A stretch of 64,000 nucleotides of DNA from contig NZ_CP062803.1 in NCBI RefSeq assembly GCF_008801925.2, positions 248,001 to 312,000 of the forward strand, given 5' to 3'. Origin of the DNA: Cupriavidus basilensis. GTDB lineage: Bacteria > Pseudomonadota > Gammaproteobacteria > Burkholderiales > Burkholderiaceae. Position numbers and translations under genes: made by a program. Below, one piece after another: positions 7,244 through 16,477 of the stretch (position 1 is the stretch's first letter; every line of letters starts with the position of its first letter). The notes under the pieces are model-generated. The model was not told the DNA's origin and searched no databases. It saw only the letters and a program-made list of their open reading frames with translations.

Positions 7244-7911
7244 GTGACGCCATCGCCCAGCTTTTCCGCAACAACCGCGAGTGGGTGGACCGCGTCAACG
7301 CGGAAGACCCGAGCTTCTTCATGCGCCTGGCCAACCAGCAGGCGCCAGAGTACCTGTGGATCGGCTGCTCGGATTCGCGTGTGCCGGCCAACCAGATCCT
7401 CGGGCTGGCACCGGGCGAGGTGTTCGTCCACCGCAATATCGCCAACGTCGTCGCCCATAGCGATCTCAACGCACTGGCCGTGATCCAGTTCGCGGTGGAA
7501 GTGCTCAAGGTGCGCCACATCACCGTGGTGGGCCACTATGGCTGCGGCGGCGTCAAGGTGGCGCTCAAGCGCCAGCGCATCGGCCTGGCCGACAACTGGC
7601 TGCGCCATGTGCGCGACGTGGCCGACAAGCACGGCGCCTACCTTGGCACCATCACCCGCGAGGAAGACGCGCATACGCGCCTGTGCGAGCTCAACGTGAT
7701 CGAGCAGGTCAACAACGTGTGCCAGACCACGGTGTTGCAGGACGCGTGGGACCGCGGGCAGCAGGTCACGGTGCATGGCTGGGTCTATGGCGTGTCAGAC
7801 GGCCTGCTGCGCGACCTGGGCATGGCCGCCAGCAGCAACGACGAACTGCACGCACAGCTTGAGGCCGCCTATCGCCAGTTCGGCGATCCGCCGCAAGCGT
7901 CGATCCGCTAG
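7240..7911 (+). CDS. can: Beta-class carbonic anhydrase
   Basis: A 223-residue beta carbonic anhydrase interconverting CO2 and bicarbonate. Zinc ligands are Cys43, His99 and Cys102 (CSDSRVP and VGHYGCGG); the catalytic dyad Asp45/Arg47 is present. The length matches E. coli Can (220). The start overlaps the aceK stop by 4 nt, with AAGGAGAG upstream, so translation is probably coupled to aceK. This pairs a CO2-handling enzyme with control of the decarboxylating isocitrate dehydrogenase step. Confidence 0.93.
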   Translation: MSDAIAQLFRNNREWVDRVNAEDPSFFMRLANQQAPEYLWIGCSDSRVPANQILGLAPGEVFVHRNIANVVAHSDLNALAVIQFAVEVLKVRHITVVGHYGCGGVKVALKRQRIGLADNWLRHVRDVADKHGAYLGTITREEDAHTRLCELNVIEQVNNVCQTTVLQDAWDRGQQVTVHGWVYGVSDGLLRDLGMAASSNDELHAQLEAAYRQFGDPPQASIR

Positions 7912-7984
7912 GCCAAGTACATAGAGATTCCCGGAAGAGCCAACAATCGCCGCCAGCCAGCGCCCCAATCATTGGAGACACCCC

Positions 7985-9181
7985 ATGCATGATCCCGTAG
8001 TCATCGTATCCGCCGCCCGCACCCCGATGGCGGCGTTCCAGGGCGAGTTCGCCACGCTGACGGCGCCGCAGCTTGGCGCCACCGCCATCCGCGCGGCGGT
8101 CGAGCGCGCGGGCCTCGCGCCCGAGCAGATCGAGGAAGTGGTGTTCGGCTGCGTGCTGCCCGCGGGCCTGGGCCAGGCGCCCGCCCGGCAGGCCGCGCTG
8201 GGCGCTGGCCTGCCGCTTGGCGTGGCTTGCACCACGGTCAACAAGATGTGCGGCTCCGGCATGCGCGCCGCCATGAACGTGCATGACGCGCTGATCGCGG
8301 GCGCGTTCGAGATCGGCATCGCCGGCGGCATGGAGAGCATGACCAATGCGCCCTACCTGGTGCCCAAGGGCCGCGGCGGCTACCGCATCGGCCACGGCAT
8401 GATCTTCGACCACATGATGCTGGACGGTCTGGAAGACGCCTATATCAAGGACGAAAAAGGCGGCGGGCGCTCGATGGGCACCTTCGGCGAGGACTGCGCG
8501 GCCAAGTACGATTTCACCCGCGCGGCGCAGGACGAGTTCGCCATGGAGAGCGTGCGGCGCGCCCAGCAGGCCACCGAGCGAGGCGACTTCCGCTGGGAGA
8601 TCGCGCCGGTGACGGTGCCGGGGCGCGGTGGCGACACCATCATCGACACCGATGAAGGCCCGCGCCGCATCAAGGTCGACAAGATCCCATCGCTCAAGCC
8701 CGCTTTTGCCAAGGACGGCACCATCACCGCCGCCTCGTCGTCATCGATCAACGACGGCGCGGCCGCGCTGGTGATGATGCGCGAATCCACCGCCAGGCGG
8801 CTCGGCCTGGAACCGCTGGCCCGCCTGCTCGGCCACACCTCGCATGCGCAGGCGCCGGGATGGTTCACCACCGCGCCGGTGGAAGCGATAAGCAAGCTCT
8901 ACCGCAAGCTCGGCTGGACGACCGACAGCGTCGACCTGTTCGAGATCAACGAAGCGTTCGCCGTGGTGCCGATGGCCGCCATGCACGACCTCAAGATCCC
9001 GCGCGACAAGGTCAACATCCACGGCGGCGCCTGCGCGCTGGGCCACCCGATCGGCGCCTCGGGCGCGCGCATCATGGCCACGCTGCTCGGCGCGCTGCGC
9101 AAGACCGGCGGCAAGCGCGGCGTGGCCAGCCTGTGCATCGGCGGCGGTGAGGCCACCGCGGTGGGGCTGGAGATCGTCTGA
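7985..9181 (+). CDS. Acetyl-CoA acetyltransferase (thiolase II type)
   Basis: A 398-residue thiolase. The acyl-accepting cysteine is Cys89 in NKMCGSGM; the histidine motif is GGACALGHPIGASG and the second cysteine lies in CIGGGEATAVG. Length and motifs fit biosynthetic/degradative acetoacetyl-CoA thiolases. It probably cleaves acetoacetyl-CoA at the end of leucine or short-chain acyl degradation, fitting the nearby LiuR regulon, acyl-CoA dehydrogenase and HMG-CoA lyase genes. A polyhydroxybutyrate role (PhaA) is possible but no phaC or phaB is here. Confidence 0.9.
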   Translation: MHDPVVIVSAARTPMAAFQGEFATLTAPQLGATAIRAAVERAGLAPEQIEEVVFGCVLPAGLGQAPARQAALGAGLPLGVACTTVNKMCGSGMRAAMNVHDALIAGAFEIGIAGGMESMTNAPYLVPKGRGGYRIGHGMIFDHMMLDGLEDAYIKDEKGGGRSMGTFGEDCAAKYDFTRAAQDEFAMESVRRAQQATERGDFRWEIAPVTVPGRGGDTIIDTDEGPRRIKVDKIPSLKPAFAKDGTITAASSSSINDGAAALVMMRESTARRLGLEPLARLLGHTSHAQAPGWFTTAPVEAISKLYRKLGWTTDSVDLFEINEAFAVVPMAAMHDLKIPRDKVNIHGGACALGHPIGASGARIMATLLGALRKTGGKRGVASLCIGGGEATAVGLEIV

Positions 9182-9265
9182 ACCCGCGGCATTGACCGCA
9201 ACAGAGCCGCTGCCGCCACCGCGCGGCAGCCAGGCCGCAATCCATATACAAGAAGGAGTACTGCC

Positions 9266-9946
9266 TTGCCAACCGCTCTCATCCTTGGTGCCTCGCGTGG
9301 CATCGGTCTCGAATTTGTGCGCCAGTACCGTGCCGATGGCTGGCGGGTGCTGGCCGTTGCGCGCAGCGATGACGGCATCAAGGCCATCGAAGCGCTGGGC
9401 GCGGAGGCGTTGCGCGCCGACCTGACCGACGCCGGCCAGGTCGCCGGGCTGGGTTGGAAGCTGGACGGCGAGTCCATCGACGTAGCGATCTACAACGCCG
9501 GCGTGATCGGCCCGCGCACCGAAGGCGCGCAGCCGGTCACCCGCGAGGACTTCGACAAGGTGATGCACGTCAATGTGCTGGGCCCGATGATGGCGCTGCC
9601 GTTGCTGCTGCCGCTGGTCGAGGCCGGGCGTTCGGGCAAGGGCGGTGTGCTGGCGGTGCTGGCCTCGCGCATGGGCAGCATCGGCACCATGGACAGCAAC
9701 CGCAGCTGGCTCTACCGGGTCAGCAAGGCGGCGGCCAATGCGGCGCTCAAGGCCGCCTCGCTCGACGCGCGCCACGCTACCTGCCTGGCCTTCCACCCGG
9801 GCTGGGTGCAGACCGAGATGGGCGGCAAGGAAGCCGACCTCACGCCGCAGCAAAGCGTATCCGGCATGCGCGGCGTGATCGCCGGCGCAACGCGCCAGGA
9901 TAACGGTAGTTTTCGCAATTACGATGGCAGCGTGATCCCGTGGTGA
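9266..9946 (+). CDS. SDR-family oxidoreductase, C-factor-like
   Basis: A 226-residue short-chain dehydrogenase: the cofactor motif GASRGIG begins at residue 8, NAGV is present, and the catalytic residues are seen in SRMGSIG and WLYRVSK. The start is TTG at 9266, supported by AAGGAG at 9253-9258 with 7-nt spacing; no ATG is available nearby. The family includes CsgA/C-factor-like reductases of unknown substrate. It lies between the thiolase and acyl-CoA dehydrogenase genes and may belong to the same transcript. Confidence 0.85.
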   Translation: MPTALILGASRGIGLEFVRQYRADGWRVLAVARSDDGIKAIEALGAEALRADLTDAGQVAGLGWKLDGESIDVAIYNAGVIGPRTEGAQPVTREDFDKVMHVNVLGPMMALPLLLPLVEAGRSGKGGVLAVLASRMGSIGTMDSNRSWLYRVSKAAANAALKAASLDARHATCLAFHPGWVQTEMGGKEADLTPQQSVSGMRGVIAGATRQDNGSFRNYDGSVIPW

Positions 9947-9994
9947 GCACGGCGTTCGTTGTTCCCGACTCTGCTACCACCTTGGTGAATTGAC

Positions 9995-11125
9995 ATGCTG
10001 CTCACGCCAGAACAGGAAATGATCCGCGATGCCGTGCGCCAGTTCGCGCAGCAGGAGATCGCGCCGCACGCCGCCGCGTGGGATCGCGACAAGACCTTCC
10101 CGCAGGCGGTGCACCGCGAGCTGGCCGCGCTCGGCGCGTACGGCGTGGCCGTGCCCGAGCAATACGGCGGCGCCGGGCTCGACTATCTCTCGCTGGCGCT
10201 GATCCTCGAAGAAATCGCCGTCGGCGACGGCGGCACCTCGACCGTCATCAGTGTCAACAATTGCCCGGTGTGCAGCATGTTGATGGCGTTCGCCAACGAG
10301 GCGCAGAAGCAGCAGTGGCTGGTGCCTCTCGCGCGCGGCGAGATGCTCGGCGCGTTCTGCCTGACCGAGCCGCACGTGGGCTCGGACGCCGCCGCGCTGC
10401 GCACCAGCGCGGTGAGGGATGGCGACGACTACGTGCTCAACGGCGTCAAGCAATTCATCACCAGCGGCAAGAACGCCGACGTGGCCATCGTGCTCGCGGT
10501 CACCGACAAGGCGGCGGGCAAGCGCGGCATCAGCGCCTTCCTGGTGCCCACCGCCACGCCCGGCTACATCGTCGCGCGGCTGGAGGAGAAACTCGGCCAG
10601 CATTCGTCGGACACCGCGCAGATCCTGTTCGAGGATTGCCGCGTGCCGGCGGCCAATATGCTGGGCGAGGAGGGCGCAGGCTACAAGATGGCGTTATCCG
10701 GCCTGGAGGGCGGACGCATCGGCATCGCCTCGCAAAGCATCGGCATGGCGCGCGCGGCGTTCGACGCGGCGCTGGCGTATGCCAAGGAACGCGAGAGCTT
10801 CGGCCAGCCGCTGTTTGCGCACCAGGCCGTGCAGTTCCGCCTGGCCGACATGGCGACCAAGATCGAGGTGGCGCGGCAGATGGTGTGGCATGCCGCGTCG
10901 CTCAAGGATGCGGGACGGCCTTGCCTGAAAGAGGCCGCCATGGCCAAGCTGTATGCCAGCGAGATGGCCGAGGAGGTCTGCTCGGCCGCCATCCAGGTCT
11001 TTGGGGGCTATGGCTATGTCAGCGATTTCCCGGTCGAGCGCATTTACCGGGATGTGCGCGTCTGCCAGATCTATGAGGGCACCAGCGACATCCAGAAGAT
11101 ACTGATCGCCCGGGCGCTGGCCTGA
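9995..11125 (+). CDS. Acyl-CoA dehydrogenase
   Basis: A 376-residue FAD-dependent acyl-CoA dehydrogenase of normal length. It shows the N-terminal helical domain, the middle-domain signatures CLTEPHVGSDAAA and ITSGKNADV, and the C-terminal FAD/substrate segment with the catalytic glutamate in QIYEGTSDIQK. The sequence resembles short-chain/2-methyl-branched-chain enzymes (butyryl-CoA or short branched-chain dehydrogenase). Electrons would pass to ETF. The neighbours (thiolase, SDR) support a beta-oxidation-like role. The exact chain-length preference cannot be set by eye. Confidence 0.9.
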   Translation: MLLTPEQEMIRDAVRQFAQQEIAPHAAAWDRDKTFPQAVHRELAALGAYGVAVPEQYGGAGLDYLSLALILEEIAVGDGGTSTVISVNNCPVCSMLMAFANEAQKQQWLVPLARGEMLGAFCLTEPHVGSDAAALRTSAVRDGDDYVLNGVKQFITSGKNADVAIVLAVTDKAAGKRGISAFLVPTATPGYIVARLEEKLGQHSSDTAQILFEDCRVPAANMLGEEGAGYKMALSGLEGGRIGIASQSIGMARAAFDAALAYAKERESFGQPLFAHQAVQFRLADMATKIEVARQMVWHAASLKDAGRPCLKEAAMAKLYASEMAEEVCSAAIQVFGGYGYVSDFPVERIYRDVRVCQIYEGTSDIQKILIARALA

Positions 11126-11236
11126 GGGCGGCTCGCGCGCAGCACGGAACCAAGCTGTTTGCGCATTATCGAATCACCGAAGCATTGAACCCAAACGGCC
11201 AGACGCCAAAAGCCAGAAGCCAGGAGCCCCCCGACA

Positions 11237-11941
11237 ATGACTGCTGCCATCGATTTCTACTTCGATTTTTCCTCGCCCTACGGCTATTTCGCCAGCACGC
11301 GCATCGACGAGCTGGCGCAGAAGTACGGGCGCATCGTCGCCTGGCATCCGATCCTGCTCGGCGTGGTGTTCAAGACCACCGGCAGTTCGCCGCTGCCGCA
11401 GGTGCCGCTCAAGGGCGACTACTCCTGGCGCGATTTCGAGCGTACCGCGCGCTTCCACAATATCGAGTACAAGCGTCCGACGCACTTCCCGCTGCCCACC
11501 ACACAGGCCGCCCGCGCCGTGCTGTGGCTGCAGAACCATCACGGCGACGATATCGCCACCGCGTTTGCCAAGTCGGTCTATCACGCCCTGTTCGTGGATG
11601 ACATCAACATCGCCGAGCCGGCCGAACTGGTGAAGCTGGCCGAGCCGCTCGGCATCGACGCGCATGCCATGGATGCAGGCGCCAGCAGCTTCCAGATCAA
11701 GGACCAGCTCAAGGCCGAGATCGACGTGGCCATGGCCAAGGGCGTGTTCGGCTCGCCCTTTGTGATCATCGACGGCGAGCCGTTCTGGGGCTTCGACCGC
11801 TTCGACCAGATCGAGGCACACCTCAAGAGCAAGCGCCCGATGGCGCTGCGTGCCGTGCCGGGCACGGACAGCAATACAAGCCATAGCGACAACAGCGCAG
11901 ATAACAGCACAGACAGCAGCAAGGAAAAGAAACCCGCATGA
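11237..11941 (+). CDS. DsbA-like 2-hydroxychromene-2-carboxylate isomerase family protein
   Basis: A 234-residue member of the DsbA-fold, GST-kappa-like family: IDFYFDFSSPYGYFAS at the N terminus carries the active-site Ser of the family (SSPY in place of CXXC), and the C-terminal half has GVFGSPFVIIDGEPFWG, the cis-Pro loop. Family members isomerise 2-hydroxychromene-2-carboxylate in naphthalene degradation or conjugate glutathione. No other aromatic-degradation gene is present, so the substrate is open. The last 24 residues are a Ser/Asn/Asp-rich tail (TDSNTSHSDNSADNS...) encoded by imperfect repeats. The end overlaps the HAD gene by 4 nt. Confidence 0.85.
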   Translation: MTAAIDFYFDFSSPYGYFASTRIDELAQKYGRIVAWHPILLGVVFKTTGSSPLPQVPLKGDYSWRDFERTARFHNIEYKRPTHFPLPTTQAARAVLWLQNHHGDDIATAFAKSVYHALFVDDINIAEPAELVKLAEPLGIDAHAMDAGASSFQIKDQLKAEIDVAMAKGVFGSPFVIIDGEPFWGFDRFDQIEAHLKSKRPMALRAVPGTDSNTSHSDNSADNSTDSSKEKKPA

Positions 11942-12627
11942 ATGCCAGCATCAAGCCGATCCGCCATCCCCGTTTCGACTGCGTGATTTTCGATTGCGAC
12001 GGCGTGCTCGTCGACAGCGAGCCCATCGTCAACCGCGTGCTCAACGAGATGCTCAACGAACTTGGCATCCGCATCTCGATCGAGGAGTCCACCAAGTGGT
12101 TTCTCGGCCGCGCGGTGCGCGAAGAGCTCGACAACATCGCCAGCCGGCGTGGCGCGCCGCTGCCGGAAAACTGGCTGTCGGAATGGTTCGTGCGTCGCAA
12201 CACGGTCCTTGAGGCGGAAGTGCAGGCGGTGCCGCATGTGCGTGAGGCGGTGCGCGCGATTGTCGCGACTGGCTTGCCGGTCTGCGTGGCCTCGGGCGCG
12301 GATCGCATCAAGGTCAAGCTGCAGCTGACGCGCACCGGCCTGGTGGAGCTGTTCCGGCAGGACGAGCGCGAGCATATCTTCTCGTCGACCGAGGTCGAGC
12401 GCAGCAAGCCGGCGCCCGACGTGTACCTGCTGGCGGCGCGCACCATGGATGTGGAGCCGGCGCGCTGCGTGGTGATCGAGGATAGTCCGACGGGCGTGAC
12501 CGCAGGCGTTGCCGCGGGCATGACGGTGCTCGGCTACGCTGCGCGCAACGCGGCGCAAACTCTGCTGGCGGCGGGCGCGGTCACTACCTTCACCGATATG
12601 CGCGAGCTGCAGGGGCTGATCGGATGA
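11938..12627 (+). CDS. HAD-superfamily phosphatase (phosphoglycolate phosphatase/beta-PGM-like)
   Basis: A 229-residue HAD hydrolase: motif I DCDGVLVDSEP with the nucleophilic Asp, motif II SGADR, the lysine in SKPAPDVYLLA and motif IV VIEDSPTG. The cap is of the small helical C1 type. Members dephosphorylate phosphoglycolate or sugar phosphates. It overlaps both neighbours by 4 nt (ATGA each side), placing it in a tightly coupled operon with the isomerase-like gene and the YchJ-like gene. The substrate is not evident. Confidence 0.88.
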   Translation: MNASIKPIRHPRFDCVIFDCDGVLVDSEPIVNRVLNEMLNELGIRISIEESTKWFLGRAVREELDNIASRRGAPLPENWLSEWFVRRNTVLEAEVQAVPHVREAVRAIVATGLPVCVASGADRIKVKLQLTRTGLVELFRQDEREHIFSSTEVERSKPAPDVYLLAARTMDVEPARCVVIEDSPTGVTAGVAAGMTVLGYAARNAAQTLLAAGAVTTFTDMRELQGLIG

Positions 12628-13049
12628 AAGCGCGCGCGTCCGGCGCCGGCACCGGCGGCTGCCCATGCGGCGGGGGCGACTACGCCACCTGCTGCGGGCG
12701 CTTTCATCGCGGCGAGGCGCTGCCGTTCAACGCCGAGCAATTGATGCGCTCGCGCTATAGCGCCTATGTGCTGGGCGACGTGGACTGGCTGCGCCATACC
12801 TGGCATCCATCTACCTGCCCGGACGACCTTGCCGCGGACACGGGCACGCGCTGGCTCGGGCTCGCGGTCAAGGCGCATGCGCAGCAGGACGAGACGCATG
12901 CCCAGGTGGAGTTCGTGGCGCGCTACAAGGTGGGCGGGCGCGCCTGGCGGCTGCACGAGCGCAGCCGCTTTGTACGCGAGCCGCGCAGCGCCGGCGAGGC
13001 GCCGCGCTGGCTCTATGTCGATGGCGAAATGCTGGGGGAGACACCATGA
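12624..13049 (+). CDS. YchJ-like UPF0225 family protein
   Basis: A 141-residue protein with an N-terminal SEC-C-type zinc motif (CPCGGGDYATCCGRFH) and the family segment LMRSRYSAYVLGDVDWLRHTWHP, followed by an NTF2-like fold. The function of this family is not established; the metal motif suggests zinc binding. It overlaps the HAD gene upstream and the GST gene downstream by 4 nt each, so all are probably made from one message. Confidence 0.88.
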   Translation: MKARASGAGTGGCPCGGGDYATCCGRFHRGEALPFNAEQLMRSRYSAYVLGDVDWLRHTWHPSTCPDDLAADTGTRWLGLAVKAHAQQDETHAQVEFVARYKVGGRAWRLHERSRFVREPRSAGEAPRWLYVDGEMLGETP

Positions 13050-13747
13050 CGGAATCGATGGCTGCTGCTGCTGCTTCTTCTGCTGCGCGGGACACGGATT
13101 ACCTGCTGTATGGCTTCGCACAATCCGGCAACACCTACAAGGTGGCCTTGCTGCTGGAAACCGTCGGCGTGCAGCGTGGCCGCAAGCTGTGGACGCCGCG
13201 CTTCGTCGACTACTTCAACGGCGAGACGCATACGCCCGAGTACCGTGCCATCAACGAAATGGGCGAGGCGCCGGTACTGGAGTTCGATGGGCAGCGGTTG
13301 TCGCAATCGGGCGCCATCCTGGACCTGCTCGCGCAGCGCCTCGACATCTACGGGCCTGCCAGCGAGGCCGAACGCTCCGAGGTCTTGCGCTGGCTGCTGT
13401 TCGACAACCACAAGTTCACGTCGTACACCGCAACCTATCGCTTCCTGCGCACCTTCACCAAGGCACCGGACCCGGCAGTGCTGCAGTTCCTGAGGCAGCG
13501 CTGCGAGGGCGCGTGGAACGTGCTCAACGCGCATTTGTCCGGGCGAGCCTACGTGCTGGGCGAGCGCCTGACCATCGCGGATTTCTCGCTGGCCGGCTAC
13601 GTGTTCTACGACGACGAGATCGGCGTGCACTGGCGCAAGGAGTATCCGCAACTCCACGCCTGGACCGAGCGCTTGCGTGCGCTGCCGGGCTGGCGCCATC
13701 CGTACGACCTGCTGCCGGGGCATCCGTTGCCCAAGCGCACGGCCTGA
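13046..13747 (+). CDS. Glutathione S-transferase family protein
   Basis: A 233-residue GST: thioredoxin-like N domain (YLLYGFAQSGNTYKVALLLE, then NEMGEAPVLEFDGQRLSQSGAIL with the cis-Pro and the Ser-Gly that holds glutathione) and an all-helical C domain with the N-capping motif LTIADFSLAGY. The N terminus carries an Ala/Ser-rich leader of about 16 residues with no export signal. It is the last gene of the overlapping set beginning at 11237. The substrate is unknown. Confidence 0.87.
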   Translation: MTESMAAAAASSAARDTDYLLYGFAQSGNTYKVALLLETVGVQRGRKLWTPRFVDYFNGETHTPEYRAINEMGEAPVLEFDGQRLSQSGAILDLLAQRLDIYGPASEAERSEVLRWLLFDNHKFTSYTATYRFLRTFTKAPDPAVLQFLRQRCEGAWNVLNAHLSGRAYVLGERLTIADFSLAGYVFYDDEIGVHWRKEYPQLHAWTERLRALPGWRHPYDLLPGHPLPKRTA

Positions 13748-13810
13748 GGCGGCGGGCAGCAGGCAGGCGGCGCCTCGCGCGGCAGGGGCAACCAAAGGAG
13801 CAGGCAAATC

Positions 13811-14716
13811 ATGAGGTGGATGCAACGACTGGCCCTGGCCCTGCTGCTGACCCTGCCAATCGCCGGGGCGATGGCGCGGGCGCCCTCCGCGAATCAGGCC
13901 ACGCAGGCACCAGAGACGACGATCACTGCCATCATCCCCGGATCGTCGGAGCAGGTCGCCATGGTTCCCAAGCCCGGCGTCATGTTCTCGCTGGAGCTGG
14001 AAACCACCATCTTCAAGCCACCCGGAGACGGCCCGTTTCCGCTGGTCGTGATCAATCACGGCAAGGCGCCGGGCAAGCCTGCCTTCCAGTCGCGCGCACG
14101 CTACCTCGCGCAGAGCGCGGAATTCGTCAAGCGCGGCTACGTTGTGGCGTTGCCGATGCGTCAGGGCTTTTCCAAATCCGGCGGCGCCTATATCGGCGGC
14201 GGCTGCAATGTCGAGAGCAACGGCCTGGTGCAGGCCGAGGACGTGGTGGCCACGCTCGAATACATGGTCAAGCAGCCTTATGTGGACAAATCGCGCATCG
14301 TCGTGATTGGCCAGTCGCATGGCGGGCTGACCACCATGGCATTCAGCACCATCGCCTATCCGGGCGTGCTGGGCGTGATCAATTTTGCCGGCGGCCTGCG
14401 CGATGAGTCTTGCAGCCGCTGGGAATTCAACCTGGTGGACGCGTTCGGCGACTACGGCAAAAAGGCGCGCTATCCCTCGCTGTGGCTGTATGGCGATAAC
14501 GACAGCTACTGGCCGCAGCCCCTGCCGGCAAAATTCTTCGAGGCCTATACCGCGCAGGCGCATGGCCCTGCCGCCAATGCCCGTATGGTGGACTACGGCA
14601 CATTCGCGGGCGACTCCCATACGCTGTTCGGCGCGCGCGCGGGCGTGCCGATCTGGCTGCCGGAGGTCGAGCGGTTCTTCAAGGAGATCGGGCTTTCGTT
14701 CGATCCGCAGCCATGA
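13811..14716 (+). CDS. Exported dienelactone hydrolase-like alpha/beta hydrolase
   Basis: A 301-residue alpha/beta hydrolase with an N-terminal signal peptide (MRWMQRLALALLLTLPIAGA, cleavage near AMA-RA). The nucleophile elbow is GQSHGG, the oxyanion/acid region includes WLYGDND, and the catalytic histidine is probably in GDSHTLF near the C terminus. The protein would act in the periplasm on an ester or small-molecule substrate. An AAAGGAG site precedes the ATG. It follows the GST gene by 63 bp and may be co-transcribed; a terminator is not obvious before bioA. Confidence 0.85.
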   Translation: MRWMQRLALALLLTLPIAGAMARAPSANQATQAPETTITAIIPGSSEQVAMVPKPGVMFSLELETTIFKPPGDGPFPLVVINHGKAPGKPAFQSRARYLAQSAEFVKRGYVVALPMRQGFSKSGGAYIGGGCNVESNGLVQAEDVVATLEYMVKQPYVDKSRIVVIGQSHGGLTTMAFSTIAYPGVLGVINFAGGLRDESCSRWEFNLVDAFGDYGKKARYPSLWLYGDNDSYWPQPLPAKFFEAYTAQAHGPAANARMVDYGTFAGDSHTLFGARAGVPIWLPEVERFFKEIGLSFDPQP

Positions 14717-14989
14717 TGCGTGATTTTTTTCGATAGACGGATGGAATCGCGCGCCGCATCCGGCTGCGCAGGGTGGAGATAGGCGCACGCAAGCGTCGGG
14801 ATAAGAGGTGCTTAGATACTTCTTCGTGCTTTGTCGCTCAACGTGGTGCCAACGTGTAAATCCGGTGCTGTTTGCCAACTCACCAGGTAGCTCCCTACCA
14901 TGACTCTCCCCAACCCGCACGCAAGTGCCGCCACGCCAGGCTTCGCCTGCCTGGGCCGGCCAGCGCGCGGTCAACAAAGGAGGGTTTCC

Positions 14990-16477
14990 TTGGAAGACCA
15001 GTCCAATTCCGCGTCCCCGGCGCCGAGCGCGCATCTTGCCCAGCCCACGCTCGGCGAGCGCAGCTTGCGCGCGGTATGGCATCCGTGCACGCCGCTGCGG
15101 CCCGATGCCGGCGAGCCGCCGCTCGCCATCGCGCGCGGCGAGGGCCCCTGGCTGCACGACACCGACGGCCAGCGCTATTTCGACGCCACCAGCTCCTGGT
15201 GGGTCAATCTGTTTGGCCACGCCAACCCGGACATCAACGCCGCGCTGCGCGAGCAGCTCGACACGCTTGAGCACGTGATGCTGGCCGGCTGCACGCATGC
15301 GCCGGCGGTGGAGCTTGCCGAGCGCTTGTCCGCGCTGACCGGCGGCGCGCTCGGCCATGTGTTCTATGCCAGCGACGGCGCGTCCGCCGTGGAGATCGCG
15401 CTGAAGATGAGCTTCCACTACTGGCGCAACACCGGCCTGGGCGGCAAGCGCGAATTCGTCTGCCTGCGCCACGGCTACCACGGCGAGACCGTGGGCGCGC
15501 TGGCGGTGACCGACGTGGCGATCTTCCGCGATGCCTACGATCCGATGCTGATGAGCTCGCACGTGGTGATGGCGCCGGATGCGCGCCAGGCCGCGCCGGG
15601 CGAGAGCGCCGCGCAGGTTGCGCAGCGCGCGCTGGATGCGCTGGAGGCGCTGCTGCAGGCGCGCGGCGGCCAGATTGCGGCGCTCATCATCGAGCCGCTG
15701 GTGCAGTGTGCCGCGGGCATGGCCATGCATGATCCGCTATACCTGGAAGGCGTGCGCGCGCTGTGCGACCGCTACCGCGTGCACCTGATCGCCGACGAGA
15801 TCGCGGTGGGATGCGGGCGCACCGGCACCTTTTTCGCGTGGGAGCAGGCACGTGGCGCGGCTGAGCCCGGCGCACCGCTGCCGGCGCACTTGTGGCCGGA
15901 TTTCCTGTGCTTGTCCAAGGGCATCAGCGGCGGCTACCTGCCGCTCTCGCTGGTGCTGTCGCGCAGCGCGATCCAGCAGGCCTTCGTGGCCGAAGCGCGC
16001 GACCCGGACCGCGCCCGCAGCTTCCTGCACTCGCATTCCTACACCGGCAACCCGCTGGCCTGCCGCGCCGCGCTGGCCACGCTCGACCTGTTCGCCAAGC
16101 AAGACGTGGTGGTGCAGAACCGCCAGCGCGCGCAGTGGCTCACGCAAGCCATGGCGGGGTTGGCGGCGGATGCCCGGCTGCATCACGTACGCCAGCGCGG
16201 CCTGATCTGGGCCGCCGATGTGCGCGAGGAATACGCGGCCGACGCGGGCGAATTCGCCGCGCGCTTCCATCATGCCGCGCGCAAGCACGGCGTGCTGATC
16301 CGGCCGATCGGCCGCACGCTTTACATCATGCCCCCGTTCGTGTTCGACGCGGCGCTTGCGCAATGGCTGGCAGGCCAGCTGCAAGCCACGCTCGACACGG
16401 TACTCGCCGGCATGGACCAGAACGATAGCGCTGGCAACGGTACCGGCGCACCCACGGAGATACGCGATGCTGCTTGA
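14990..16477 (+). CDS. bioA: Adenosylmethionine-8-amino-7-oxononanoate aminotransferase
   Basis: BioA converts 7-keto-8-aminopelargonate to 7,8-diaminopelargonate with SAM as amino donor, using PLP. The domain is complete: WHPCTPL substrate region, [34 protein letters not shown] and the PLP lysine in [15 protein letters not shown] prefer the TTG start at 14990 (495 residues) because AAAGGAGGG lies 6-7 nt upstream; an in-frame ATG at 14900 would add 30 residues without conserved sequence or a good ribosome site. It overlaps bioF by 11 nt. The 273 bp upstream (14717-14989) show only a short hairpin (14886-14899) and no recognisable operator. Confidence 0.93.
   Translation: MEDQSNSASPAPSAHLAQPTLGERSLRAVWHPCTPLRPDAGEPPLAIARGEGPWLHDTDGQRYFDATSSWWVNLFGHANPDINAALREQLDTLEHVMLAGCTHAPAVELAERLSALTGGALGHVFYASDGASAVEIALKMSFHYWRNTGLGGKREFVCLRHGYHGETVGALAVTDVAIFRDAYDPMLMSSHVVMAPDARQAAPGESAAQVAQRALDALEALLQARGGQIAALIIEPLVQCAAGMAMHDPLYLEGVRALCDRYRVHLIADEIAVGCGRTGTFFAWEQARGAAEPGAPLPAHLWPDFLCLSKGISGGYLPLSLVLSRSAIQQAFVAEARDPDRARSFLHSHSYTGNPLACRAALATLDLFAKQDVVVQNRQRAQWLTQAMAGLAADARLHHVRQRGLIWAADVREEYAADAGEFAARFHHAARKHGVLIRPIGRTLYIMPPFVFDAALAQWLAGQLQATLDTVLAGMDQNDSAGNGTGAPTEIRDAA

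Noticed and set aside
13013..15730. A 905-codon open frame on the minus strand
   Set aside because: It is antisense to the GST, exported hydrolase and bioA genes, which have clear motifs. Its sequence is Arg/Gly/Ala-rich low complexity with no domain, a usual effect of high GC content.
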